Part shown: one piece after another, positions 8,281-15,971 of the stretch | Position numbering within the stretch: the stretch's first letter is position 1 | How the letters are laid out: every line of letters starts with the position of its first letter | DNA from: Lentimicrobiaceae bacterium | GTDB taxonomy: Bacteria > Bacteroidota > Bacteroidia > Bacteroidales > F082 | Reading direction: 5' to 3' | Assembly (NCBI GenBank): GCA_015061365.1 | Contig: SUWS01000005.1 | Location: forward strand, 43,057-107,056 | Length of the DNA stretch: 64,000 nt | Translations under genes and position numbers: made by a program | Notes under the pieces: model-generated | What the model was told of the DNA's origin: nothing | What the model saw: only the letters and a program-made list of their open reading frames with translations | Database searches by the model: none

Positions 8281-8675
8281 AAGAAGATGTAGAGGTCAGG
8301 AAGAAGATAATAAAAGATTTCTACAAACAGTGGGAGAAAAATAATCCTTCAAAAAAACTATATAACTACAATTTAAAAGATTACATAAATGTACGTTTAA
8401 TATCTATTCAAGAAACTGCATTTAAAGCATCTTGTAATTATCTTTCGACTTTGGCGGTATTGCAACTTGATGCTATTTTACAATTAGCACGAAAGATTTG
8501 TGTTGTTAATACAAAACCTAAAGATAAGAATCAGAATCAGTTTGAGAAGATGATAAGGATGGAATATAATCTTGTCGGGATAGGGAAAGTATCATTAATT
8601 GTGGGAATCAAACGACCTAATAGGAATAAAATTAAAGAGAAAGTTCAATATTGTATAACTGCGATAAAGGCATAA
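8247..8675 (+). CDS. Uncharacterised 142-residue island protein, paralogue 2
   Basis: From ATG 8247 (MELKIIPTGNSKED). The upstream in-frame sequence back to 8019 is the RNA B/promoter region and is not likely translated. Same family as the gene at 7593: conserved F-x(3)-W-x(3)-NP start, YLSTLAVLQLD helix, KPKDKNQNQFEKMI and GIGKVSLIVG...KVQYCITAI. Between these the residues have drifted, and a five-residue insertion (RNKIK) lies before KEKVQY. Function is unknown; the nuclease-like C-terminal pattern is shared. Stop 8673-8675 touches the terminator of RNA candidate C. Confidence 0.6.
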   Translation: MELKIIPTGNSKEDVEVRKKIIKDFYKQWEKNNPSKKLYNYNLKDYINVRLISIQETAFKASCNYLSTLAVLQLDAILQLARKICVVNTKPKDKNQNQFEKMIRMEYNLVGIGKVSLIVGIKRPNRNKIKEKVQYCITAIKA

Positions 8676-8802
8676 AAAAACTCCGTTTTACCGGAGTTGT
8701 ATTTGCCTCAGAAATGCGATACCTGTGAATTCTTTATATTAAAGACCAACGGTTGGCTGAGGACTTGCCATGTGTATGGCACAGAATATCGACTTAATTT
8801 CC
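8675..8802 (-). ncRNA. Small RNA candidate C, predicted pseudoknot
   Basis: Predicted RNA of about 128 nt from the minus-strand TATCTTTG at 8808-8815 to the terminator at 8680-8699. Pairings: 8780-8791 (CACAGAATATCG) with 8717-8727 (CGATACCTGTG); hairpin TGCCAT-GTGT-ATGGCA at 8766-8781, an alternative to or stacked on the first pairing; palindrome CCAACGGTTGG at 8746-8756; and CTGAGG 8757-8762 with CCTCAG 8706-8711 as a six-bp pseudoknot. The palindrome and pseudoknot keep their pairing while differing in bases from candidate B. Confidence 0.55.
8680..8699 (-). terminator. Terminator of RNA candidate C
   Basis: Stem AACTCCG / CGGAGTT, 6-nt loop, followed on the minus strand by a run of six U. 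The plus strand lacks a T-tract, so the terminator clearly serves the minus strand. Confidence 0.75.
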
Positions 8803-8861
8803 GCTTGCAAAGATATAACAAATTTTGTTGGCAAAGCCTTGAAACAGAGAAAATATTTTAT
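8801..8861 (+). pseudogene. Truncated third island unit (promoter and spacer only)
   Basis: This copy matches units A and B up to about 8860 and then breaks off where the rhomboid gene ends (stop at 8858). The leftward promoter TATCTTTG (8808-8815) is intact, so RNA candidate C can still be made, but the partner protein gene to the right is missing. It is a deletion scar or the boundary of the duplicated block. Confidence 0.75.
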
Positions 8862-9565
8862 TTTCTCCTAAATCTGTAAACTACCGTAAGTTCATCTTTA
8901 TCAGGTTCTGGAACATCCCAATAAGGTTTCTCATCATTAGTGTCAGAGTCATTGTCATCGTCCTCATCTTCCCAAATATATTCTTCGCGTTGCGGTCCTT
9001 CTTTCCTGAAATAAAAAGCTAAAACTATTCCCATGACGAATCCTGCGAGATGTCCTTCCCAAGAGATGTTGTTTTCTATGGCGTATTTAGGATATAATCC
9101 CCAGACAAGACTTCCGTAAAGAAAAACAACGATAAGAGAAATGATTATCAATTTTCTGTCTCTTCTGATAAAACCGCTTATCATGAGGAAAAATGTCAGT
9201 CCGTATACCAAGCCGCTCGCTCCGATATGAACTCCGCTTCTCGCGCCGCACCATGTCAGGAATCCGGTAGAGAACATTAATATAAGGAGTGTCTTGTTTG
9301 CAATGGGACGATAGAAATAATATAGAGACGTTCCTAAGACGAGTATCGGCACCGTATTGGCGAAGAGATGTTCCCAGTCGCCATGAATGAAATGGAAAAG
9401 GATAATTCCTGGCAGACCTTCAACGGAAATCGGTTTTATGCCGAGAAAAGAGAAATCAAGATCAAAGACGGTTTCAACAATTTTTACAAGCCACATTATC
9501 AACACCAATATTATCGGGATAATGAGACTTGACGTTAGAAGCCGTTTTTCATCTTGTTTTTCCAT
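8858..9565 (-). CDS. Rhomboid-family intramembrane serine protease
   Basis: 235 residues from ATG 9565; an upstream TTG at 9577 is in frame but lies next to a heptad repeat. Six membrane helices contain the rhomboid dyad: GASGLVYG (Ser nucleophile) and GHLAGFVMG (His). The WEHLFAN segment is the usual conserved loop between helices 1 and 2. Rhomboids cleave membrane-spanning proteins within the bilayer; the substrate is unknown. A 50-residue acidic Asp/Glu-rich tail follows the last helix. The 3' end abuts a truncated copy of the neighbouring island repeat, so the final residues (VVYRFRRK) may lie close to the breakpoint. Confidence 0.9.
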   Translation of the reverse strand: MEKQDEKRLLTSSLIIPIILVLIMWLVKIVETVFDLDFSFLGIKPISVEGLPGIILFHFIHGDWEHLFANTVPILVLGTSLYYFYRPIANKTLLILMFSTGFLTWCGARSGVHIGASGLVYGLTFFLMISGFIRRDRKLIIISLIVVFLYGSLVWGLYPKYAIENNISWEGHLAGFVMGIVLAFYFRKEGPQREEYIWEDEDDDNDSDTNDEKPYWDVPEPDKDELTVVYRFRRK

Positions 9566-9571
9566 TTTTAG

Positions 9572-9657
9572 GGTCAACAGTCAACAGTCAACGGACAACA
9601 GACACTGCCCTATATGTCAAACACAAGGACTGTTGTCTGTTGTCTGTTGTCAATTGT
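9572..9657. repeat. Inverted pair of ACAACAG heptad repeats
   Basis: CAACAGT/CAACGGA/CAACAGA units at 9574-9602 face the reverse complement (TGTTGTC units) at 9629-9657, able to form a hairpin between purE and the rhomboid gene. Confidence 0.8.
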
Positions 9658-9662
9658 CTTTA

Positions 9663-10166
9663 TCAATTAGTCTTGAAATTATATTTTATCTCTTTAAGGT
9701 CTTCGTTTGCCTTGGCGATTTTCTTTTTAAGACCTTCTTTATAGTCGACGACTTTCTTCGCTATGTTTTCATCAGCTACTGCGAGCATCTGTGCCGCGAG
9801 GATTGCTGCATTGAGAGAAGCGTTGATACCTACCGTCGCTACAGGTATTCCTGGAGGCATCTGTACTATTGAGAAGAGAGCGTCCATTTCCATGGCTGTT
9901 CTTACCGGTATTCCGATGACCGGTATAGGTGTCATCGCTGCTATCACACCTGGAAGATGTGCTGCCATGCCTGCTGCTGCAATGATGACTTTTATGCCGC
10001 GAGCCTGAGCGTTGCGAGCGAATTCCTCAACCAACTCTGGAGTACGGTGAGCGCTAAGAGCATTCATCTCAAAAGGAATACCCATCTCATCTAAAAACTT
10101 TATGCCACTTTCTAAAACAGGAAGATCGGAAGTGCTTCCCATGATGATACTTACTACTGGATTCAT
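9663..10166 (-). CDS. purE: N5-carboxyaminoimidazole ribonucleotide mutase
   Basis: 167 residues from ATG 10166 ([18 protein letters not shown]). GSTSD and SAHRTPE are the phosphate-binding and catalytic His motifs of class I PurE, which moves the carboxyl group of N5-CAIR to C4 in purine synthesis. The alternate TTG at 10187 overlaps the -7 promoter box and can be dismissed. No purK lies next to it. The gene stands alone between repeat-rich gaps. Confidence 0.95.
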   Translation of the reverse strand: MNPVVSIIMGSTSDLPVLESGIKFLDEMGIPFEMNALSAHRTPELVEEFARNAQARGIKVIIAAAGMAAHLPGVIAAMTPIPVIGIPVRTAMEMDALFSIVQMPPGIPVATVGINASLNAAILAAQMLAVADENIAKKVVDYKEGLKKKIAKANEDLKEIKYNFKTN

Positions 10167-10184
10167 ATTGTTATTCGTTTTCTG

Positions 10185-10192
10185 CAAAGATA
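10185..10192 (-). promoter_or_regulatory. -7 promoter element of purE
   Basis: TATCTTTG on the minus strand, followed by C; the start codon lies 18 bp further on, giving a leader of roughly 12 nt. Confidence 0.65.
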
Positions 10193-10197
10193 ATAAA

Positions 10198-10262
10198 AGT
10201 CAACGGATAGCGGACAACGGTCGACAGATTTTTTTTGAGTCTGAGAAATTGATAGTTTAGAA
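10198..10262. repeat. ACAACGG and CTGAGAA-type repeats upstream of purE
   Basis: Degenerate heptad units (CAACGGA, TAGCGGACAACGG) are followed by GAGTCTGAGAAATTGATAG in the gap between tadA and purE. Confidence 0.6.
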
Positions 10263-10273
10263 GTCTCTTTGAC

Positions 10274-10717
10274 TTATCTCTTCTTTTCGAAGAATCCTTT
10301 CAGTAGTTTGAGACATTCTTCATATAGTATGCCTTTTTGTATTTTCGTCTTTGGATGTAGGAGGTTGCCGTGTTTGCTGAAGCCGTTTTTGGTATCGTCG
10401 CAAGCCCATACCACCCTGCTGATATGAGAATGTGCCAAGGCTCCCGCGCACATCACACAAGGTTCTAAGGTTACATATAAGGTGCAGTCGTCGAGGTATT
10501 TGGCTCCCATATTATTGAAGGCAGCTGTCAAGGCGAGCATCTCTGCATGAGCCGTAACATCGTTAAGTTGCTCTACCTGATTATGAGCACGTGAGATAAT
10601 CTTGTCGTTACATACTATGACAGCGCCGACAGGCACCTCGTCGTTTTCCTCAGCTATGAGAGCCTCGTTAAGTGCCTGTCGCATATAATGTTCGTCGGAG
10701 AAAATAGAAAGCTTCAT
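10274..10717 (-). CDS. tadA: tRNA-specific adenosine deaminase
   Basis: 147 residues. Zinc-dependent cytidine/deoxycytidylate deaminase fold with TAHAEML (zinc His and proton-shuttling Glu) and PCVMCAGA (two zinc Cys). TadA converts A34 of tRNA-Arg(ACG) to inosine. The HxE and PCxxC spacing and the length fit TadA better than cytidine deaminase. It overlaps the preceding lipoprotein gene by 4 bp and is the last gene of the operon that starts at 13254. Confidence 0.92.
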   Translation of the reverse strand: MKLSIFSDEHYMRQALNEALIAEENDEVPVGAVIVCNDKIISRAHNQVEQLNDVTAHAEMLALTAAFNNMGAKYLDDCTLYVTLEPCVMCAGALAHSHISRVVWACDDTKNGFSKHGNLLHPKTKIQKGILYEECLKLLKGFFEKKR

Positions 10718-11148
10718 CTTAGGTCGCGATTAACTTCTTTGAGTAACTTACCTTCTTCATCATAGAACTTCCAGATGCCGACTTCTTTTCCGTTTTCATA
10801 GTTACCTACGTAGTGGATGTTCCCGTTTTCGTGATATACAACAGCTTCGCCATTTCTGATGCCATCGACGAAATCTCCTGTACTCAGCAGATTACCGGAT
10901 TTGTAATATGACTCGAATCTTCCGTTTCTCTTGTCGTTGACAATAGGTCCGTCGAGATGTTTCATGCCTTCCATATAATACCAGGTTTCCCTGATGCATG
11001 TCTTGTTGCCGTCTTTGTCGATTCTATAATATCTTACTTCCTTGCGGCTTCCGTCTTCATGTTTTGTGATTATGTCTTCATAGATATTGGTACGTTCACA
11101 TGATGACAACGCCGCGAATATGAATAATGCAAATAATAACTTCTTCAT
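10714..11148 (-). CDS. MORN/YwqK-like repeat lipoprotein
   Basis: 144 residues with a lipoprotein signal (FAALSSCE, lipobox Cys about residue 17). The rest is made of MORN-variant hairpin repeats: NGRFESYYKSGNLLSTGDF, NGEAVVYHENGNIHYVGNY and GIWKFYDEEGKLL. Such YwqK-like repeats are common in Bacteroidota surface lipoproteins and usually lack an assigned function. It overlaps tadA by 4 bp and follows pyrC by 4 bp, so co-transcription is clear, but a functional link to either is not. Confidence 0.8.
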   Translation of the reverse strand: MKKLLFALFIFAALSSCERTNIYEDIITKHEDGSRKEVRYYRIDKDGNKTCIRETWYYMEGMKHLDGPIVNDKRNGRFESYYKSGNLLSTGDFVDGIRNGEAVVYHENGNIHYVGNYENGKEVGIWKFYDEEGKLLKEVNRDLR

Positions 11149-11152
11149 AAAA

Positions 11153-12520
11153 TTATCTGTTAAATGTCAAACGTTTGCCTCTGTAATCTTCTTTGAAAGT
11201 GCCGTCGTGATAAACTAATTCGCCGTTGACGAAGGTGTGTGTCACGCTGCAGCTGAGTTCCATGCCGGCGTAGCCTGTCCATCCGCATTTGTAATGAACG
11301 TTCTCGTTGGTGATAACCTGTTTCTTTTTCGGGTCAACCAAAACTAAGTCGGCGAAATATCCTTCTCTGATAAAACCTCTTCTGTCTATCTTATATAAGA
11401 TGGCAGGATTGTGCGACAAAAGTTCCACAGCTTTTTCTATTGAGAAAGCCTGTTGTCTGTCGAATGACAATTCCAAGGTTCCCAAGAGAAGATGCTGTAT
11501 AGAAGTGCCTCCCGACGGAGCGGAGAAGTAAGGCTTGTTTTTCTCTTCAAAAGTATGAGGCGCATGGTCTGTCGCTAAGATGTCGATATGTCCGTCGATA
11601 CATGCTTGTATCAAAGCTAACTTGTCGTTTTCTGTTTTTACAGCAGGATTACATTTCAGGAAGTTACCCTTTCTGTCGTAATCTCTATCATCGAACAGAA
11701 GATAATGCAGACATGTCTCAGCTGTTATTTTCTTGTCTTTTAATGGTATGTCGTTTCTGAAAAGACTGACTTCTTTTGCTGTGGAGAGATGAAGGATATG
11801 AAGCTGTGTTCCGTATTTTGAGGCGAGTTCCGCTGCTTGTGACGATGTCTTGTAGCAAGCCTCCGCGCTACGTACGAGAGGATGTATGGAAGTAGGAGCG
11901 TTGTCGCCGTATCTCTCTTTGAACATCTCCATGTTTCTGCGGATGATATCCTCATCTTCGCAATGTGTCGCGATAAGACATGGAGCTTCTGAGAAAAGAC
12001 GTTGCAAGGTATGACTGTTGTTGACCAACATATTTCCCGTGCTCGATCCCATGAAGACCTTGATGCCGCATACTTCTTTAGGGTTGGTTTTGAGTGCTTC
12101 TTCGATATTGTCGTTCGATGCTCCCATGTAGAACGAGTAGTTTGCCATTGACTTCTCTGCGGCTATGTCGTATTTGTCTTGAAGCAGCTGCTGTGTCAAT
12201 GTATTAGGTACAGTGTTGGGCATATCCATGAACGATGTCACTCCGCCTGCTACTGCGGCACGGCTTTCCGTTGCGATGTCGCCTTTGTGTGTCAAGCCCG
12301 GATCACGGAAATGAACCTGATCGTCGATGGCTCCTGGAAGTAACAGAAGTCCGGTAGCGTCGATGATCTCATAACCTTCAGAATCCTGTTGTCTGTTGTC
12401 CGTTGTCTGTTGTTTATCTGCGGGAATTATCTTCTCTATTGTATCTCCCAAAATGACAACACTTGCCAAGAAAGACTTTCCTTCGTTGACAAGTGTTGCG
12501 TTTTTTATTATGTATCTCAT
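11153..12520 (-). CDS. pyrC: Dihydroorotase
   Basis: 455 residues. Amidohydrolase signatures are complete: DQVHFRDPG (metal HxH), VFMGSSTG region, ATHCEDE and HILHLSTAKE (metal His residues), and LATDHAPH (catalytic Asp). It closes carbamoyl-aspartate to dihydroorotate in pyrimidine synthesis. Residues 36-46 (KQQTTDNRQQD) are encoded by a TGTTGTC/ACAACAG heptad repeat (12383-12415) identical in kind to intergenic ones, placed in a loop before the metal site. The start overlaps the glycosyltransferase stop by 4 bp. Confidence 0.94.
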   Translation of the reverse strand: MRYIIKNATLVNEGKSFLASVVILGDTIEKIIPADKQQTTDNRQQDSEGYEIIDATGLLLLPGAIDDQVHFRDPGLTHKGDIATESRAAVAGGVTSFMDMPNTVPNTLTQQLLQDKYDIAAEKSMANYSFYMGASNDNIEEALKTNPKEVCGIKVFMGSSTGNMLVNNSHTLQRLFSEAPCLIATHCEDEDIIRRNMEMFKERYGDNAPTSIHPLVRSAEACYKTSSQAAELASKYGTQLHILHLSTAKEVSLFRNDIPLKDKKITAETCLHYLLFDDRDYDRKGNFLKCNPAVKTENDKLALIQACIDGHIDILATDHAPHTFEEKNKPYFSAPSGGTSIQHLLLGTLELSFDRQQAFSIEKAVELLSHNPAILYKIDRRGFIREGYFADLVLVDPKKKQVITNENVHYKCGWTGYAGMELSCSVTHTFVNGELVYHDGTFKEDYRGKRLTFNR

Positions 12521-13254
12521 GATTTTTTAGGTTTAATTTTGCCGATCATTCCTCTCCATCTCAGGTTGATGACACCGAAGATAGCTTCTTTGAAGATGCC
12601 TTTCGACATTTTCGATGTACCTTCGGCGCGGTCGGTGAAGATGATAGGAACTTCCTTGATAGTGAAACCGAGTTTCCAAGCTGTATATTTCATCTCGATT
12701 TGGAAAGCGTAACCTATGAATTTCACCTTGTCCAAATCTATAGTTTCTAACACTTTTCTTGTATAGCAGACGAAACCTGCGGTGGTGTCTCTTGTCTTCA
12801 TTCGCGTGACGAAACGTACGTAAGCTGATGCGTAATACGACATCAAGACACGTCCCATAGGCCAGTTGACGACGTTGACGCCGGTGATATAACGTGATCC
12901 TACCGATACGTCGGCACCATTGGCGCATGCGTCATGCAACTTGATGAGGTCGTCCGGATTGTGTGAAAAATCGGCATCCATCTCGAAAACATATTTATAA
13001 TGACGAGCCAAAGCCCATTTGAAACCGTGGATGTAGGCGGTGCCAAGTCCTAACTTGCCTTTCCTCTCTTCGATGAAAAGCCTTTCCGGAAATTCCTGCA
13101 TCAGACGTTTTACGATGTCGGCAGTGCCGTCAGGACTGTTATCTTCTATGATGAGAATATCAAACGACATCGGCATGGAGAAAACGTAACGGATGATTCT
13201 CTCGATGTTTTCCTTCTCGTTATATGTCGGTATGATGACTAAATTCTCTGACAT
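12517..13254 (-). CDS. Polyprenol monophosphomannose synthase-like glycosyltransferase (GT2)
   Basis: 245 residues, GT-A fold: PTYNEKENI at the N terminus, IIEDNSPDGTADI, EMDADFSHNP (DxD metal motif) and DRAEGTSKMS near the end, the classical set for dolichol/polyprenol-phosphate mannose synthases. It would load a sugar on a lipid carrier for envelope glycan or protein glycosylation. No C-terminal membrane anchor is present, as in the short Dpm1 type. It is the first gene of the operon with pyrC, the MORN lipoprotein and tadA. Confidence 0.88.
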   Translation of the reverse strand: MSENLVIIPTYNEKENIERIIRYVFSMPMSFDILIIEDNSPDGTADIVKRLMQEFPERLFIEERKGKLGLGTAYIHGFKWALARHYKYVFEMDADFSHNPDDLIKLHDACANGADVSVGSRYITGVNVVNWPMGRVLMSYYASAYVRFVTRMKTRDTTAGFVCYTRKVLETIDLDKVKFIGYAFQIEMKYTAWKLGFTIKEVPIIFTDRAEGTSKMSKGIFKEAIFGVINLRWRGMIGKIKPKKS

Positions 13255-13297
13255 ATATGTGTGTATTAATTTGTTTTTGTTTAAAATGTTATCGCTA

Positions 13298-13305
13298 CAA
13301 AGTTA
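13298..13305 (-). promoter_or_regulatory. -7 promoter element of the GT2-pyrC-lipoprotein-tadA operon
   Basis: TAACTTTG on the minus strand, 44 bp before the glycosyltransferase ATG. The four genes behind it overlap or nearly touch. Confidence 0.6.
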
Positions 13306-13346
13306 ATAATTAATTTTATAACTTCAACGATTAACACCTTTAAATA

Positions 13347-15860
13347 TTATTCATGATAATAAATTCGTTTCACTCTTTGCGAGATGCTTGTCAATATCTC
13401 GTAAGCTATTGTGTCGCAGGCTTCCGCTATTCTCTCTATGCTATGGTTTTCATCAAACAGGATCGCGGTGTCGTTTTCCTTGCATTCGATGTCTGTAAGA
13501 TCTATCATGCACATATCCATACATATATTGCCTATTATAGGCGCGGCTTTACCGTTGACGTAGAAACAGGCGTTGCCGTTGCCGAGTTGTCGTTTCAATC
13601 CGTCGGCATAGCCTATAGGCACGACACCGATCTTCGACTTTCTATTGATGACGCCTCTTCTGCTGTAACCTACAGTCTCTCCGCATTCATATTCCTTGAT
13701 CTGTACTATTGTGGTTTTTAATGAGACTACGTTTTTCAACTTACCTCTGTCTTCATCGCAAGGTGGCACGCCATAAATGCCGATACCTAATCGCACCATG
13801 TCATATTGATAATCGGTGAAACGACTGATGCCCGCGCTGTTCAGTATGTGACGCAGGATCTTATATGGAAAAGCTTCGATGATCTTGGAACTCATCTCTT
13901 CGAAGTTGTTGATCTGAAGCGAAGTGAAGTCGTTGAACTTTTCGCTGTCGCTGCCTGCGAGATGAGAGAAAACGCTCTTCACTATAATATTACTGTTTTT
14001 TTTCAGTCTTGTGAGAAGCTCGTCGATGTCGTCTTTCAGGAATCCGAGACGATGCATTCCTGTATCTAACTTGATGTGGATCCCGATAGGAGACTTCAAA
14101 GGTTTCTCTAATTTCTTGATGGCATCTTCCAACAAGGTGAGGCTTCTGAAACTGTATATGTCGGGTTCTAAGTTATTCTTGATGATGCTCTCAAAAGTGT
14201 TTGCTTCAGGAGTCATCACCATGATAGGGAGGCTGATGCCCTTGCGACGGAGTTCTATTCCCTCGTCGGCGTATGCTACTGTGAGATAATCGGCGCGATG
14301 GAACTCGACTACGTTGGAGACTTCGAAGTTGCCGCTTCCGTAAGCGAAGGCTTTCACCATCACCATGAGTTTGGTGCCGCTCTTTAGCTTTGAACGATAG
14401 TAGTTCATGTTTTTGACGAGGCTGTCGAGATTTATCTCTAAGATACTCTCGTGGGCTTTCTCTTCTAAAAGACGGCTTATCTTCTCAAAACTGAAGTCGC
14501 GCGCTCCTTTCAACAGAATCATCTGATTATGGAAGTCTTCGATTTTATGGTTCGTCAGGAAGTCTTTAGTGTCTTTATAGAAAATCTTATTTATATCGAA
14601 TTTGTTCTGCTGACGCGACATCGCCTCTCCGATCCCTATGAGTGAAGTCACGCCTTTGTTCCTGAGGAGATGCGCGATATTCTCGTAAAGGTCTTCTTCT
14701 TTGAGTTCGCTTTGCAGTATGTCGGAGAGTATGACGACTTTCTCTTTACTATGATGATGCTGGTTCATGAAATCTAACGCTATCGTCAGAGAGTTGAAAT
14801 CGGAATTGTAGCTGTCGTTGATGACTTCGCAGTTGTTGATTCCTGATTTCAGTTCCATGCGCATCTCAATAGGACATAGCTGCTGCATCTTTGTCTCTAT
14901 GACATTATCTGGTATTCCCAATCTCATGGCGGCGAGCCAGCAATGTATTGCATTCTCGATGGAAGCGTCGTCGGTGAAAGGGATCCTGATCTTTTGAATC
15001 TGAGAATCTGAGAATCCGGAAATCTGAGAGTCGTTTTGAGTTTGAGAGTTTCTTCTGACAGCCGAGATAATAGTTTCTCCTTCACCTTTTTCTATTGAAT
15101 ATATTTGAACGTCGGCTTTGTTATCTTTCCTGCTCCACGAGAAAGTGTTGATGTTTTTTTTCTCGACAGCTTCTTTTATTTCCTTATGGTCGGAGCAATA
15201 GATCAATGTGTCAACTTTTAGAAACAATTTCAGTTTCTCTTCGACTTTATGTCTTATGTTATCGAAGTTCTTTCCGTGAGCTTCGCCTATATTGGTGAAT
15301 ATTCCTATGGTTGGTCTTATTATCTTCTCGAGATTCTGCATCTCGCCGGGACGTGATATTCCCGCCTCGAAAATAGCAGCCTGATGCAGTTCGTTGAGTT
15401 GCCATACCGACATCGGCACACCTATCTGCGAGTTGTAGCTTTTGGGGCTTCTTGCCACCGGCATCTCAGGACTGAGTATCTGATAGAGCCATTCTTTTAT
15501 GATTGTCTTTCCGTTGCTTCCGGTGATGCCTACGACAGGGAGACAGAAATTCTTGCGATGATGAGCCGCTAACTCCTGGAGGGCTTTCAAAGTGTCTTCA
15601 ACGACGATGAAGTAGGAGAGGGGATATAGAGATGAAAGGGATTCTTCCACCACGAAACATCGTACTCCTTTGTTATATAGTTCGTCAATATATTTGTTGC
15701 CGTTGTTACGGTTGCTTTTCAGCGAGAAGAACAACGTGTTTCCCGGACTTGTCAGAAGTCGGCTGTCGAAGAGCAATTCCGTGATGACGAGAGATGGGTC
15801 ACCCTTACCTTCAATTCTGCCCTTGACTATTGATGCTATTTTTTCTATTGTATAAGTCAT
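13347..15860 (-). CDS. Fused MurF ligase and alanine racemase
   Basis: 837 residues from ATG 15860 (MTYTIEKIASIV); a longer start at 15926 would add 22 residues before the -7 box and is rejected. The first roughly 455 residues are MurF, with P-loop GITGSNGKT and the Mur central domain; it adds D-Ala-D-Ala to the peptidoglycan precursor. From about 460 on is PLP-dependent alanine racemase: MVMVKAFAYGSG holds the PLP Lys and GYSRRG the second catalytic Tyr. The fusion is usual in Bacteroidota and couples D-Ala supply to its use. About residues 268-288 (NSQTQNDSQISGFSDSQIQK) come from a CTGAGAA heptad repeat inserted in frame (14995-15057). Confidence 0.93.
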   Translation of the reverse strand: MTYTIEKIASIVKGRIEGKGDPSLVITELLFDSRLLTSPGNTLFFSLKSNRNNGNKYIDELYNKGVRCFVVEESLSSLYPLSYFIVVEDTLKALQELAAHHRKNFCLPVVGITGSNGKTIIKEWLYQILSPEMPVARSPKSYNSQIGVPMSVWQLNELHQAAIFEAGISRPGEMQNLEKIIRPTIGIFTNIGEAHGKNFDNIRHKVEEKLKLFLKVDTLIYCSDHKEIKEAVEKKNINTFSWSRKDNKADVQIYSIEKGEGETIISAVRRNSQTQNDSQISGFSDSQIQKIRIPFTDDASIENAIHCWLAAMRLGIPDNVIETKMQQLCPIEMRMELKSGINNCEVINDSYNSDFNSLTIALDFMNQHHHSKEKVVILSDILQSELKEEDLYENIAHLLRNKGVTSLIGIGEAMSRQQNKFDINKIFYKDTKDFLTNHKIEDFHNQMILLKGARDFSFEKISRLLEEKAHESILEINLDSLVKNMNYYRSKLKSGTKLMVMVKAFAYGSGNFEVSNVVEFHRADYLTVAYADEGIELRRKGISLPIMVMTPEANTFESIIKNNLEPDIYSFRSLTLLEDAIKKLEKPLKSPIGIHIKLDTGMHRLGFLKDDIDELLTRLKKNSNIIVKSVFSHLAGSDSEKFNDFTSLQINNFEEMSSKIIEAFPYKILRHILNSAGISRFTDYQYDMVRLGIGIYGVPPCDEDRGKLKNVVSLKTTIVQIKEYECGETVGYSRRGVINRKSKIGVVPIGYADGLKRQLGNGNACFYVNGKAAPIIGNICMDMCMIDLTDIECKENDTAILFDENHSIERIAEACDTIAYEILTSISQRVKRIYYHE

Positions 15861-15864
15861 GCAG

Positions 15865-15872
15865 CAAAAATA
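15865..15872 (-). promoter_or_regulatory. -7 promoter element of murF-alr
   Basis: TATTTTTG on the minus strand only 4 bp from the ATG at 15860. The expected transcription start falls on or next to the start codon, so the mRNA may be leaderless. Confidence 0.55.
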
Positions 15873-15939
15873 ATGAAAAACAAATAAACATACGTCAAAA
15901 AATAACTTCCTTTTATATCTTATCAATAAAAATTAATTG

Positions 15940-15947
15940 TAACTTTG
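15940..15947 (+). promoter_or_regulatory. -7 promoter element of cysS
   Basis: TAACTTTG followed by C, 24 bp before the cysS ATG; divergent from the murF-alr promoter. Confidence 0.6.
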
Positions 15948-15971
15948 CAACTATTGAAAAAATAATAAATC

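Noticed and set aside
9387..9872. A plus-strand ORF of 161 codons
   Set aside because: It spans the starts of the rhomboid gene, the repeat hairpin and the purE end on the opposite strand; its translation has no sensible pattern.
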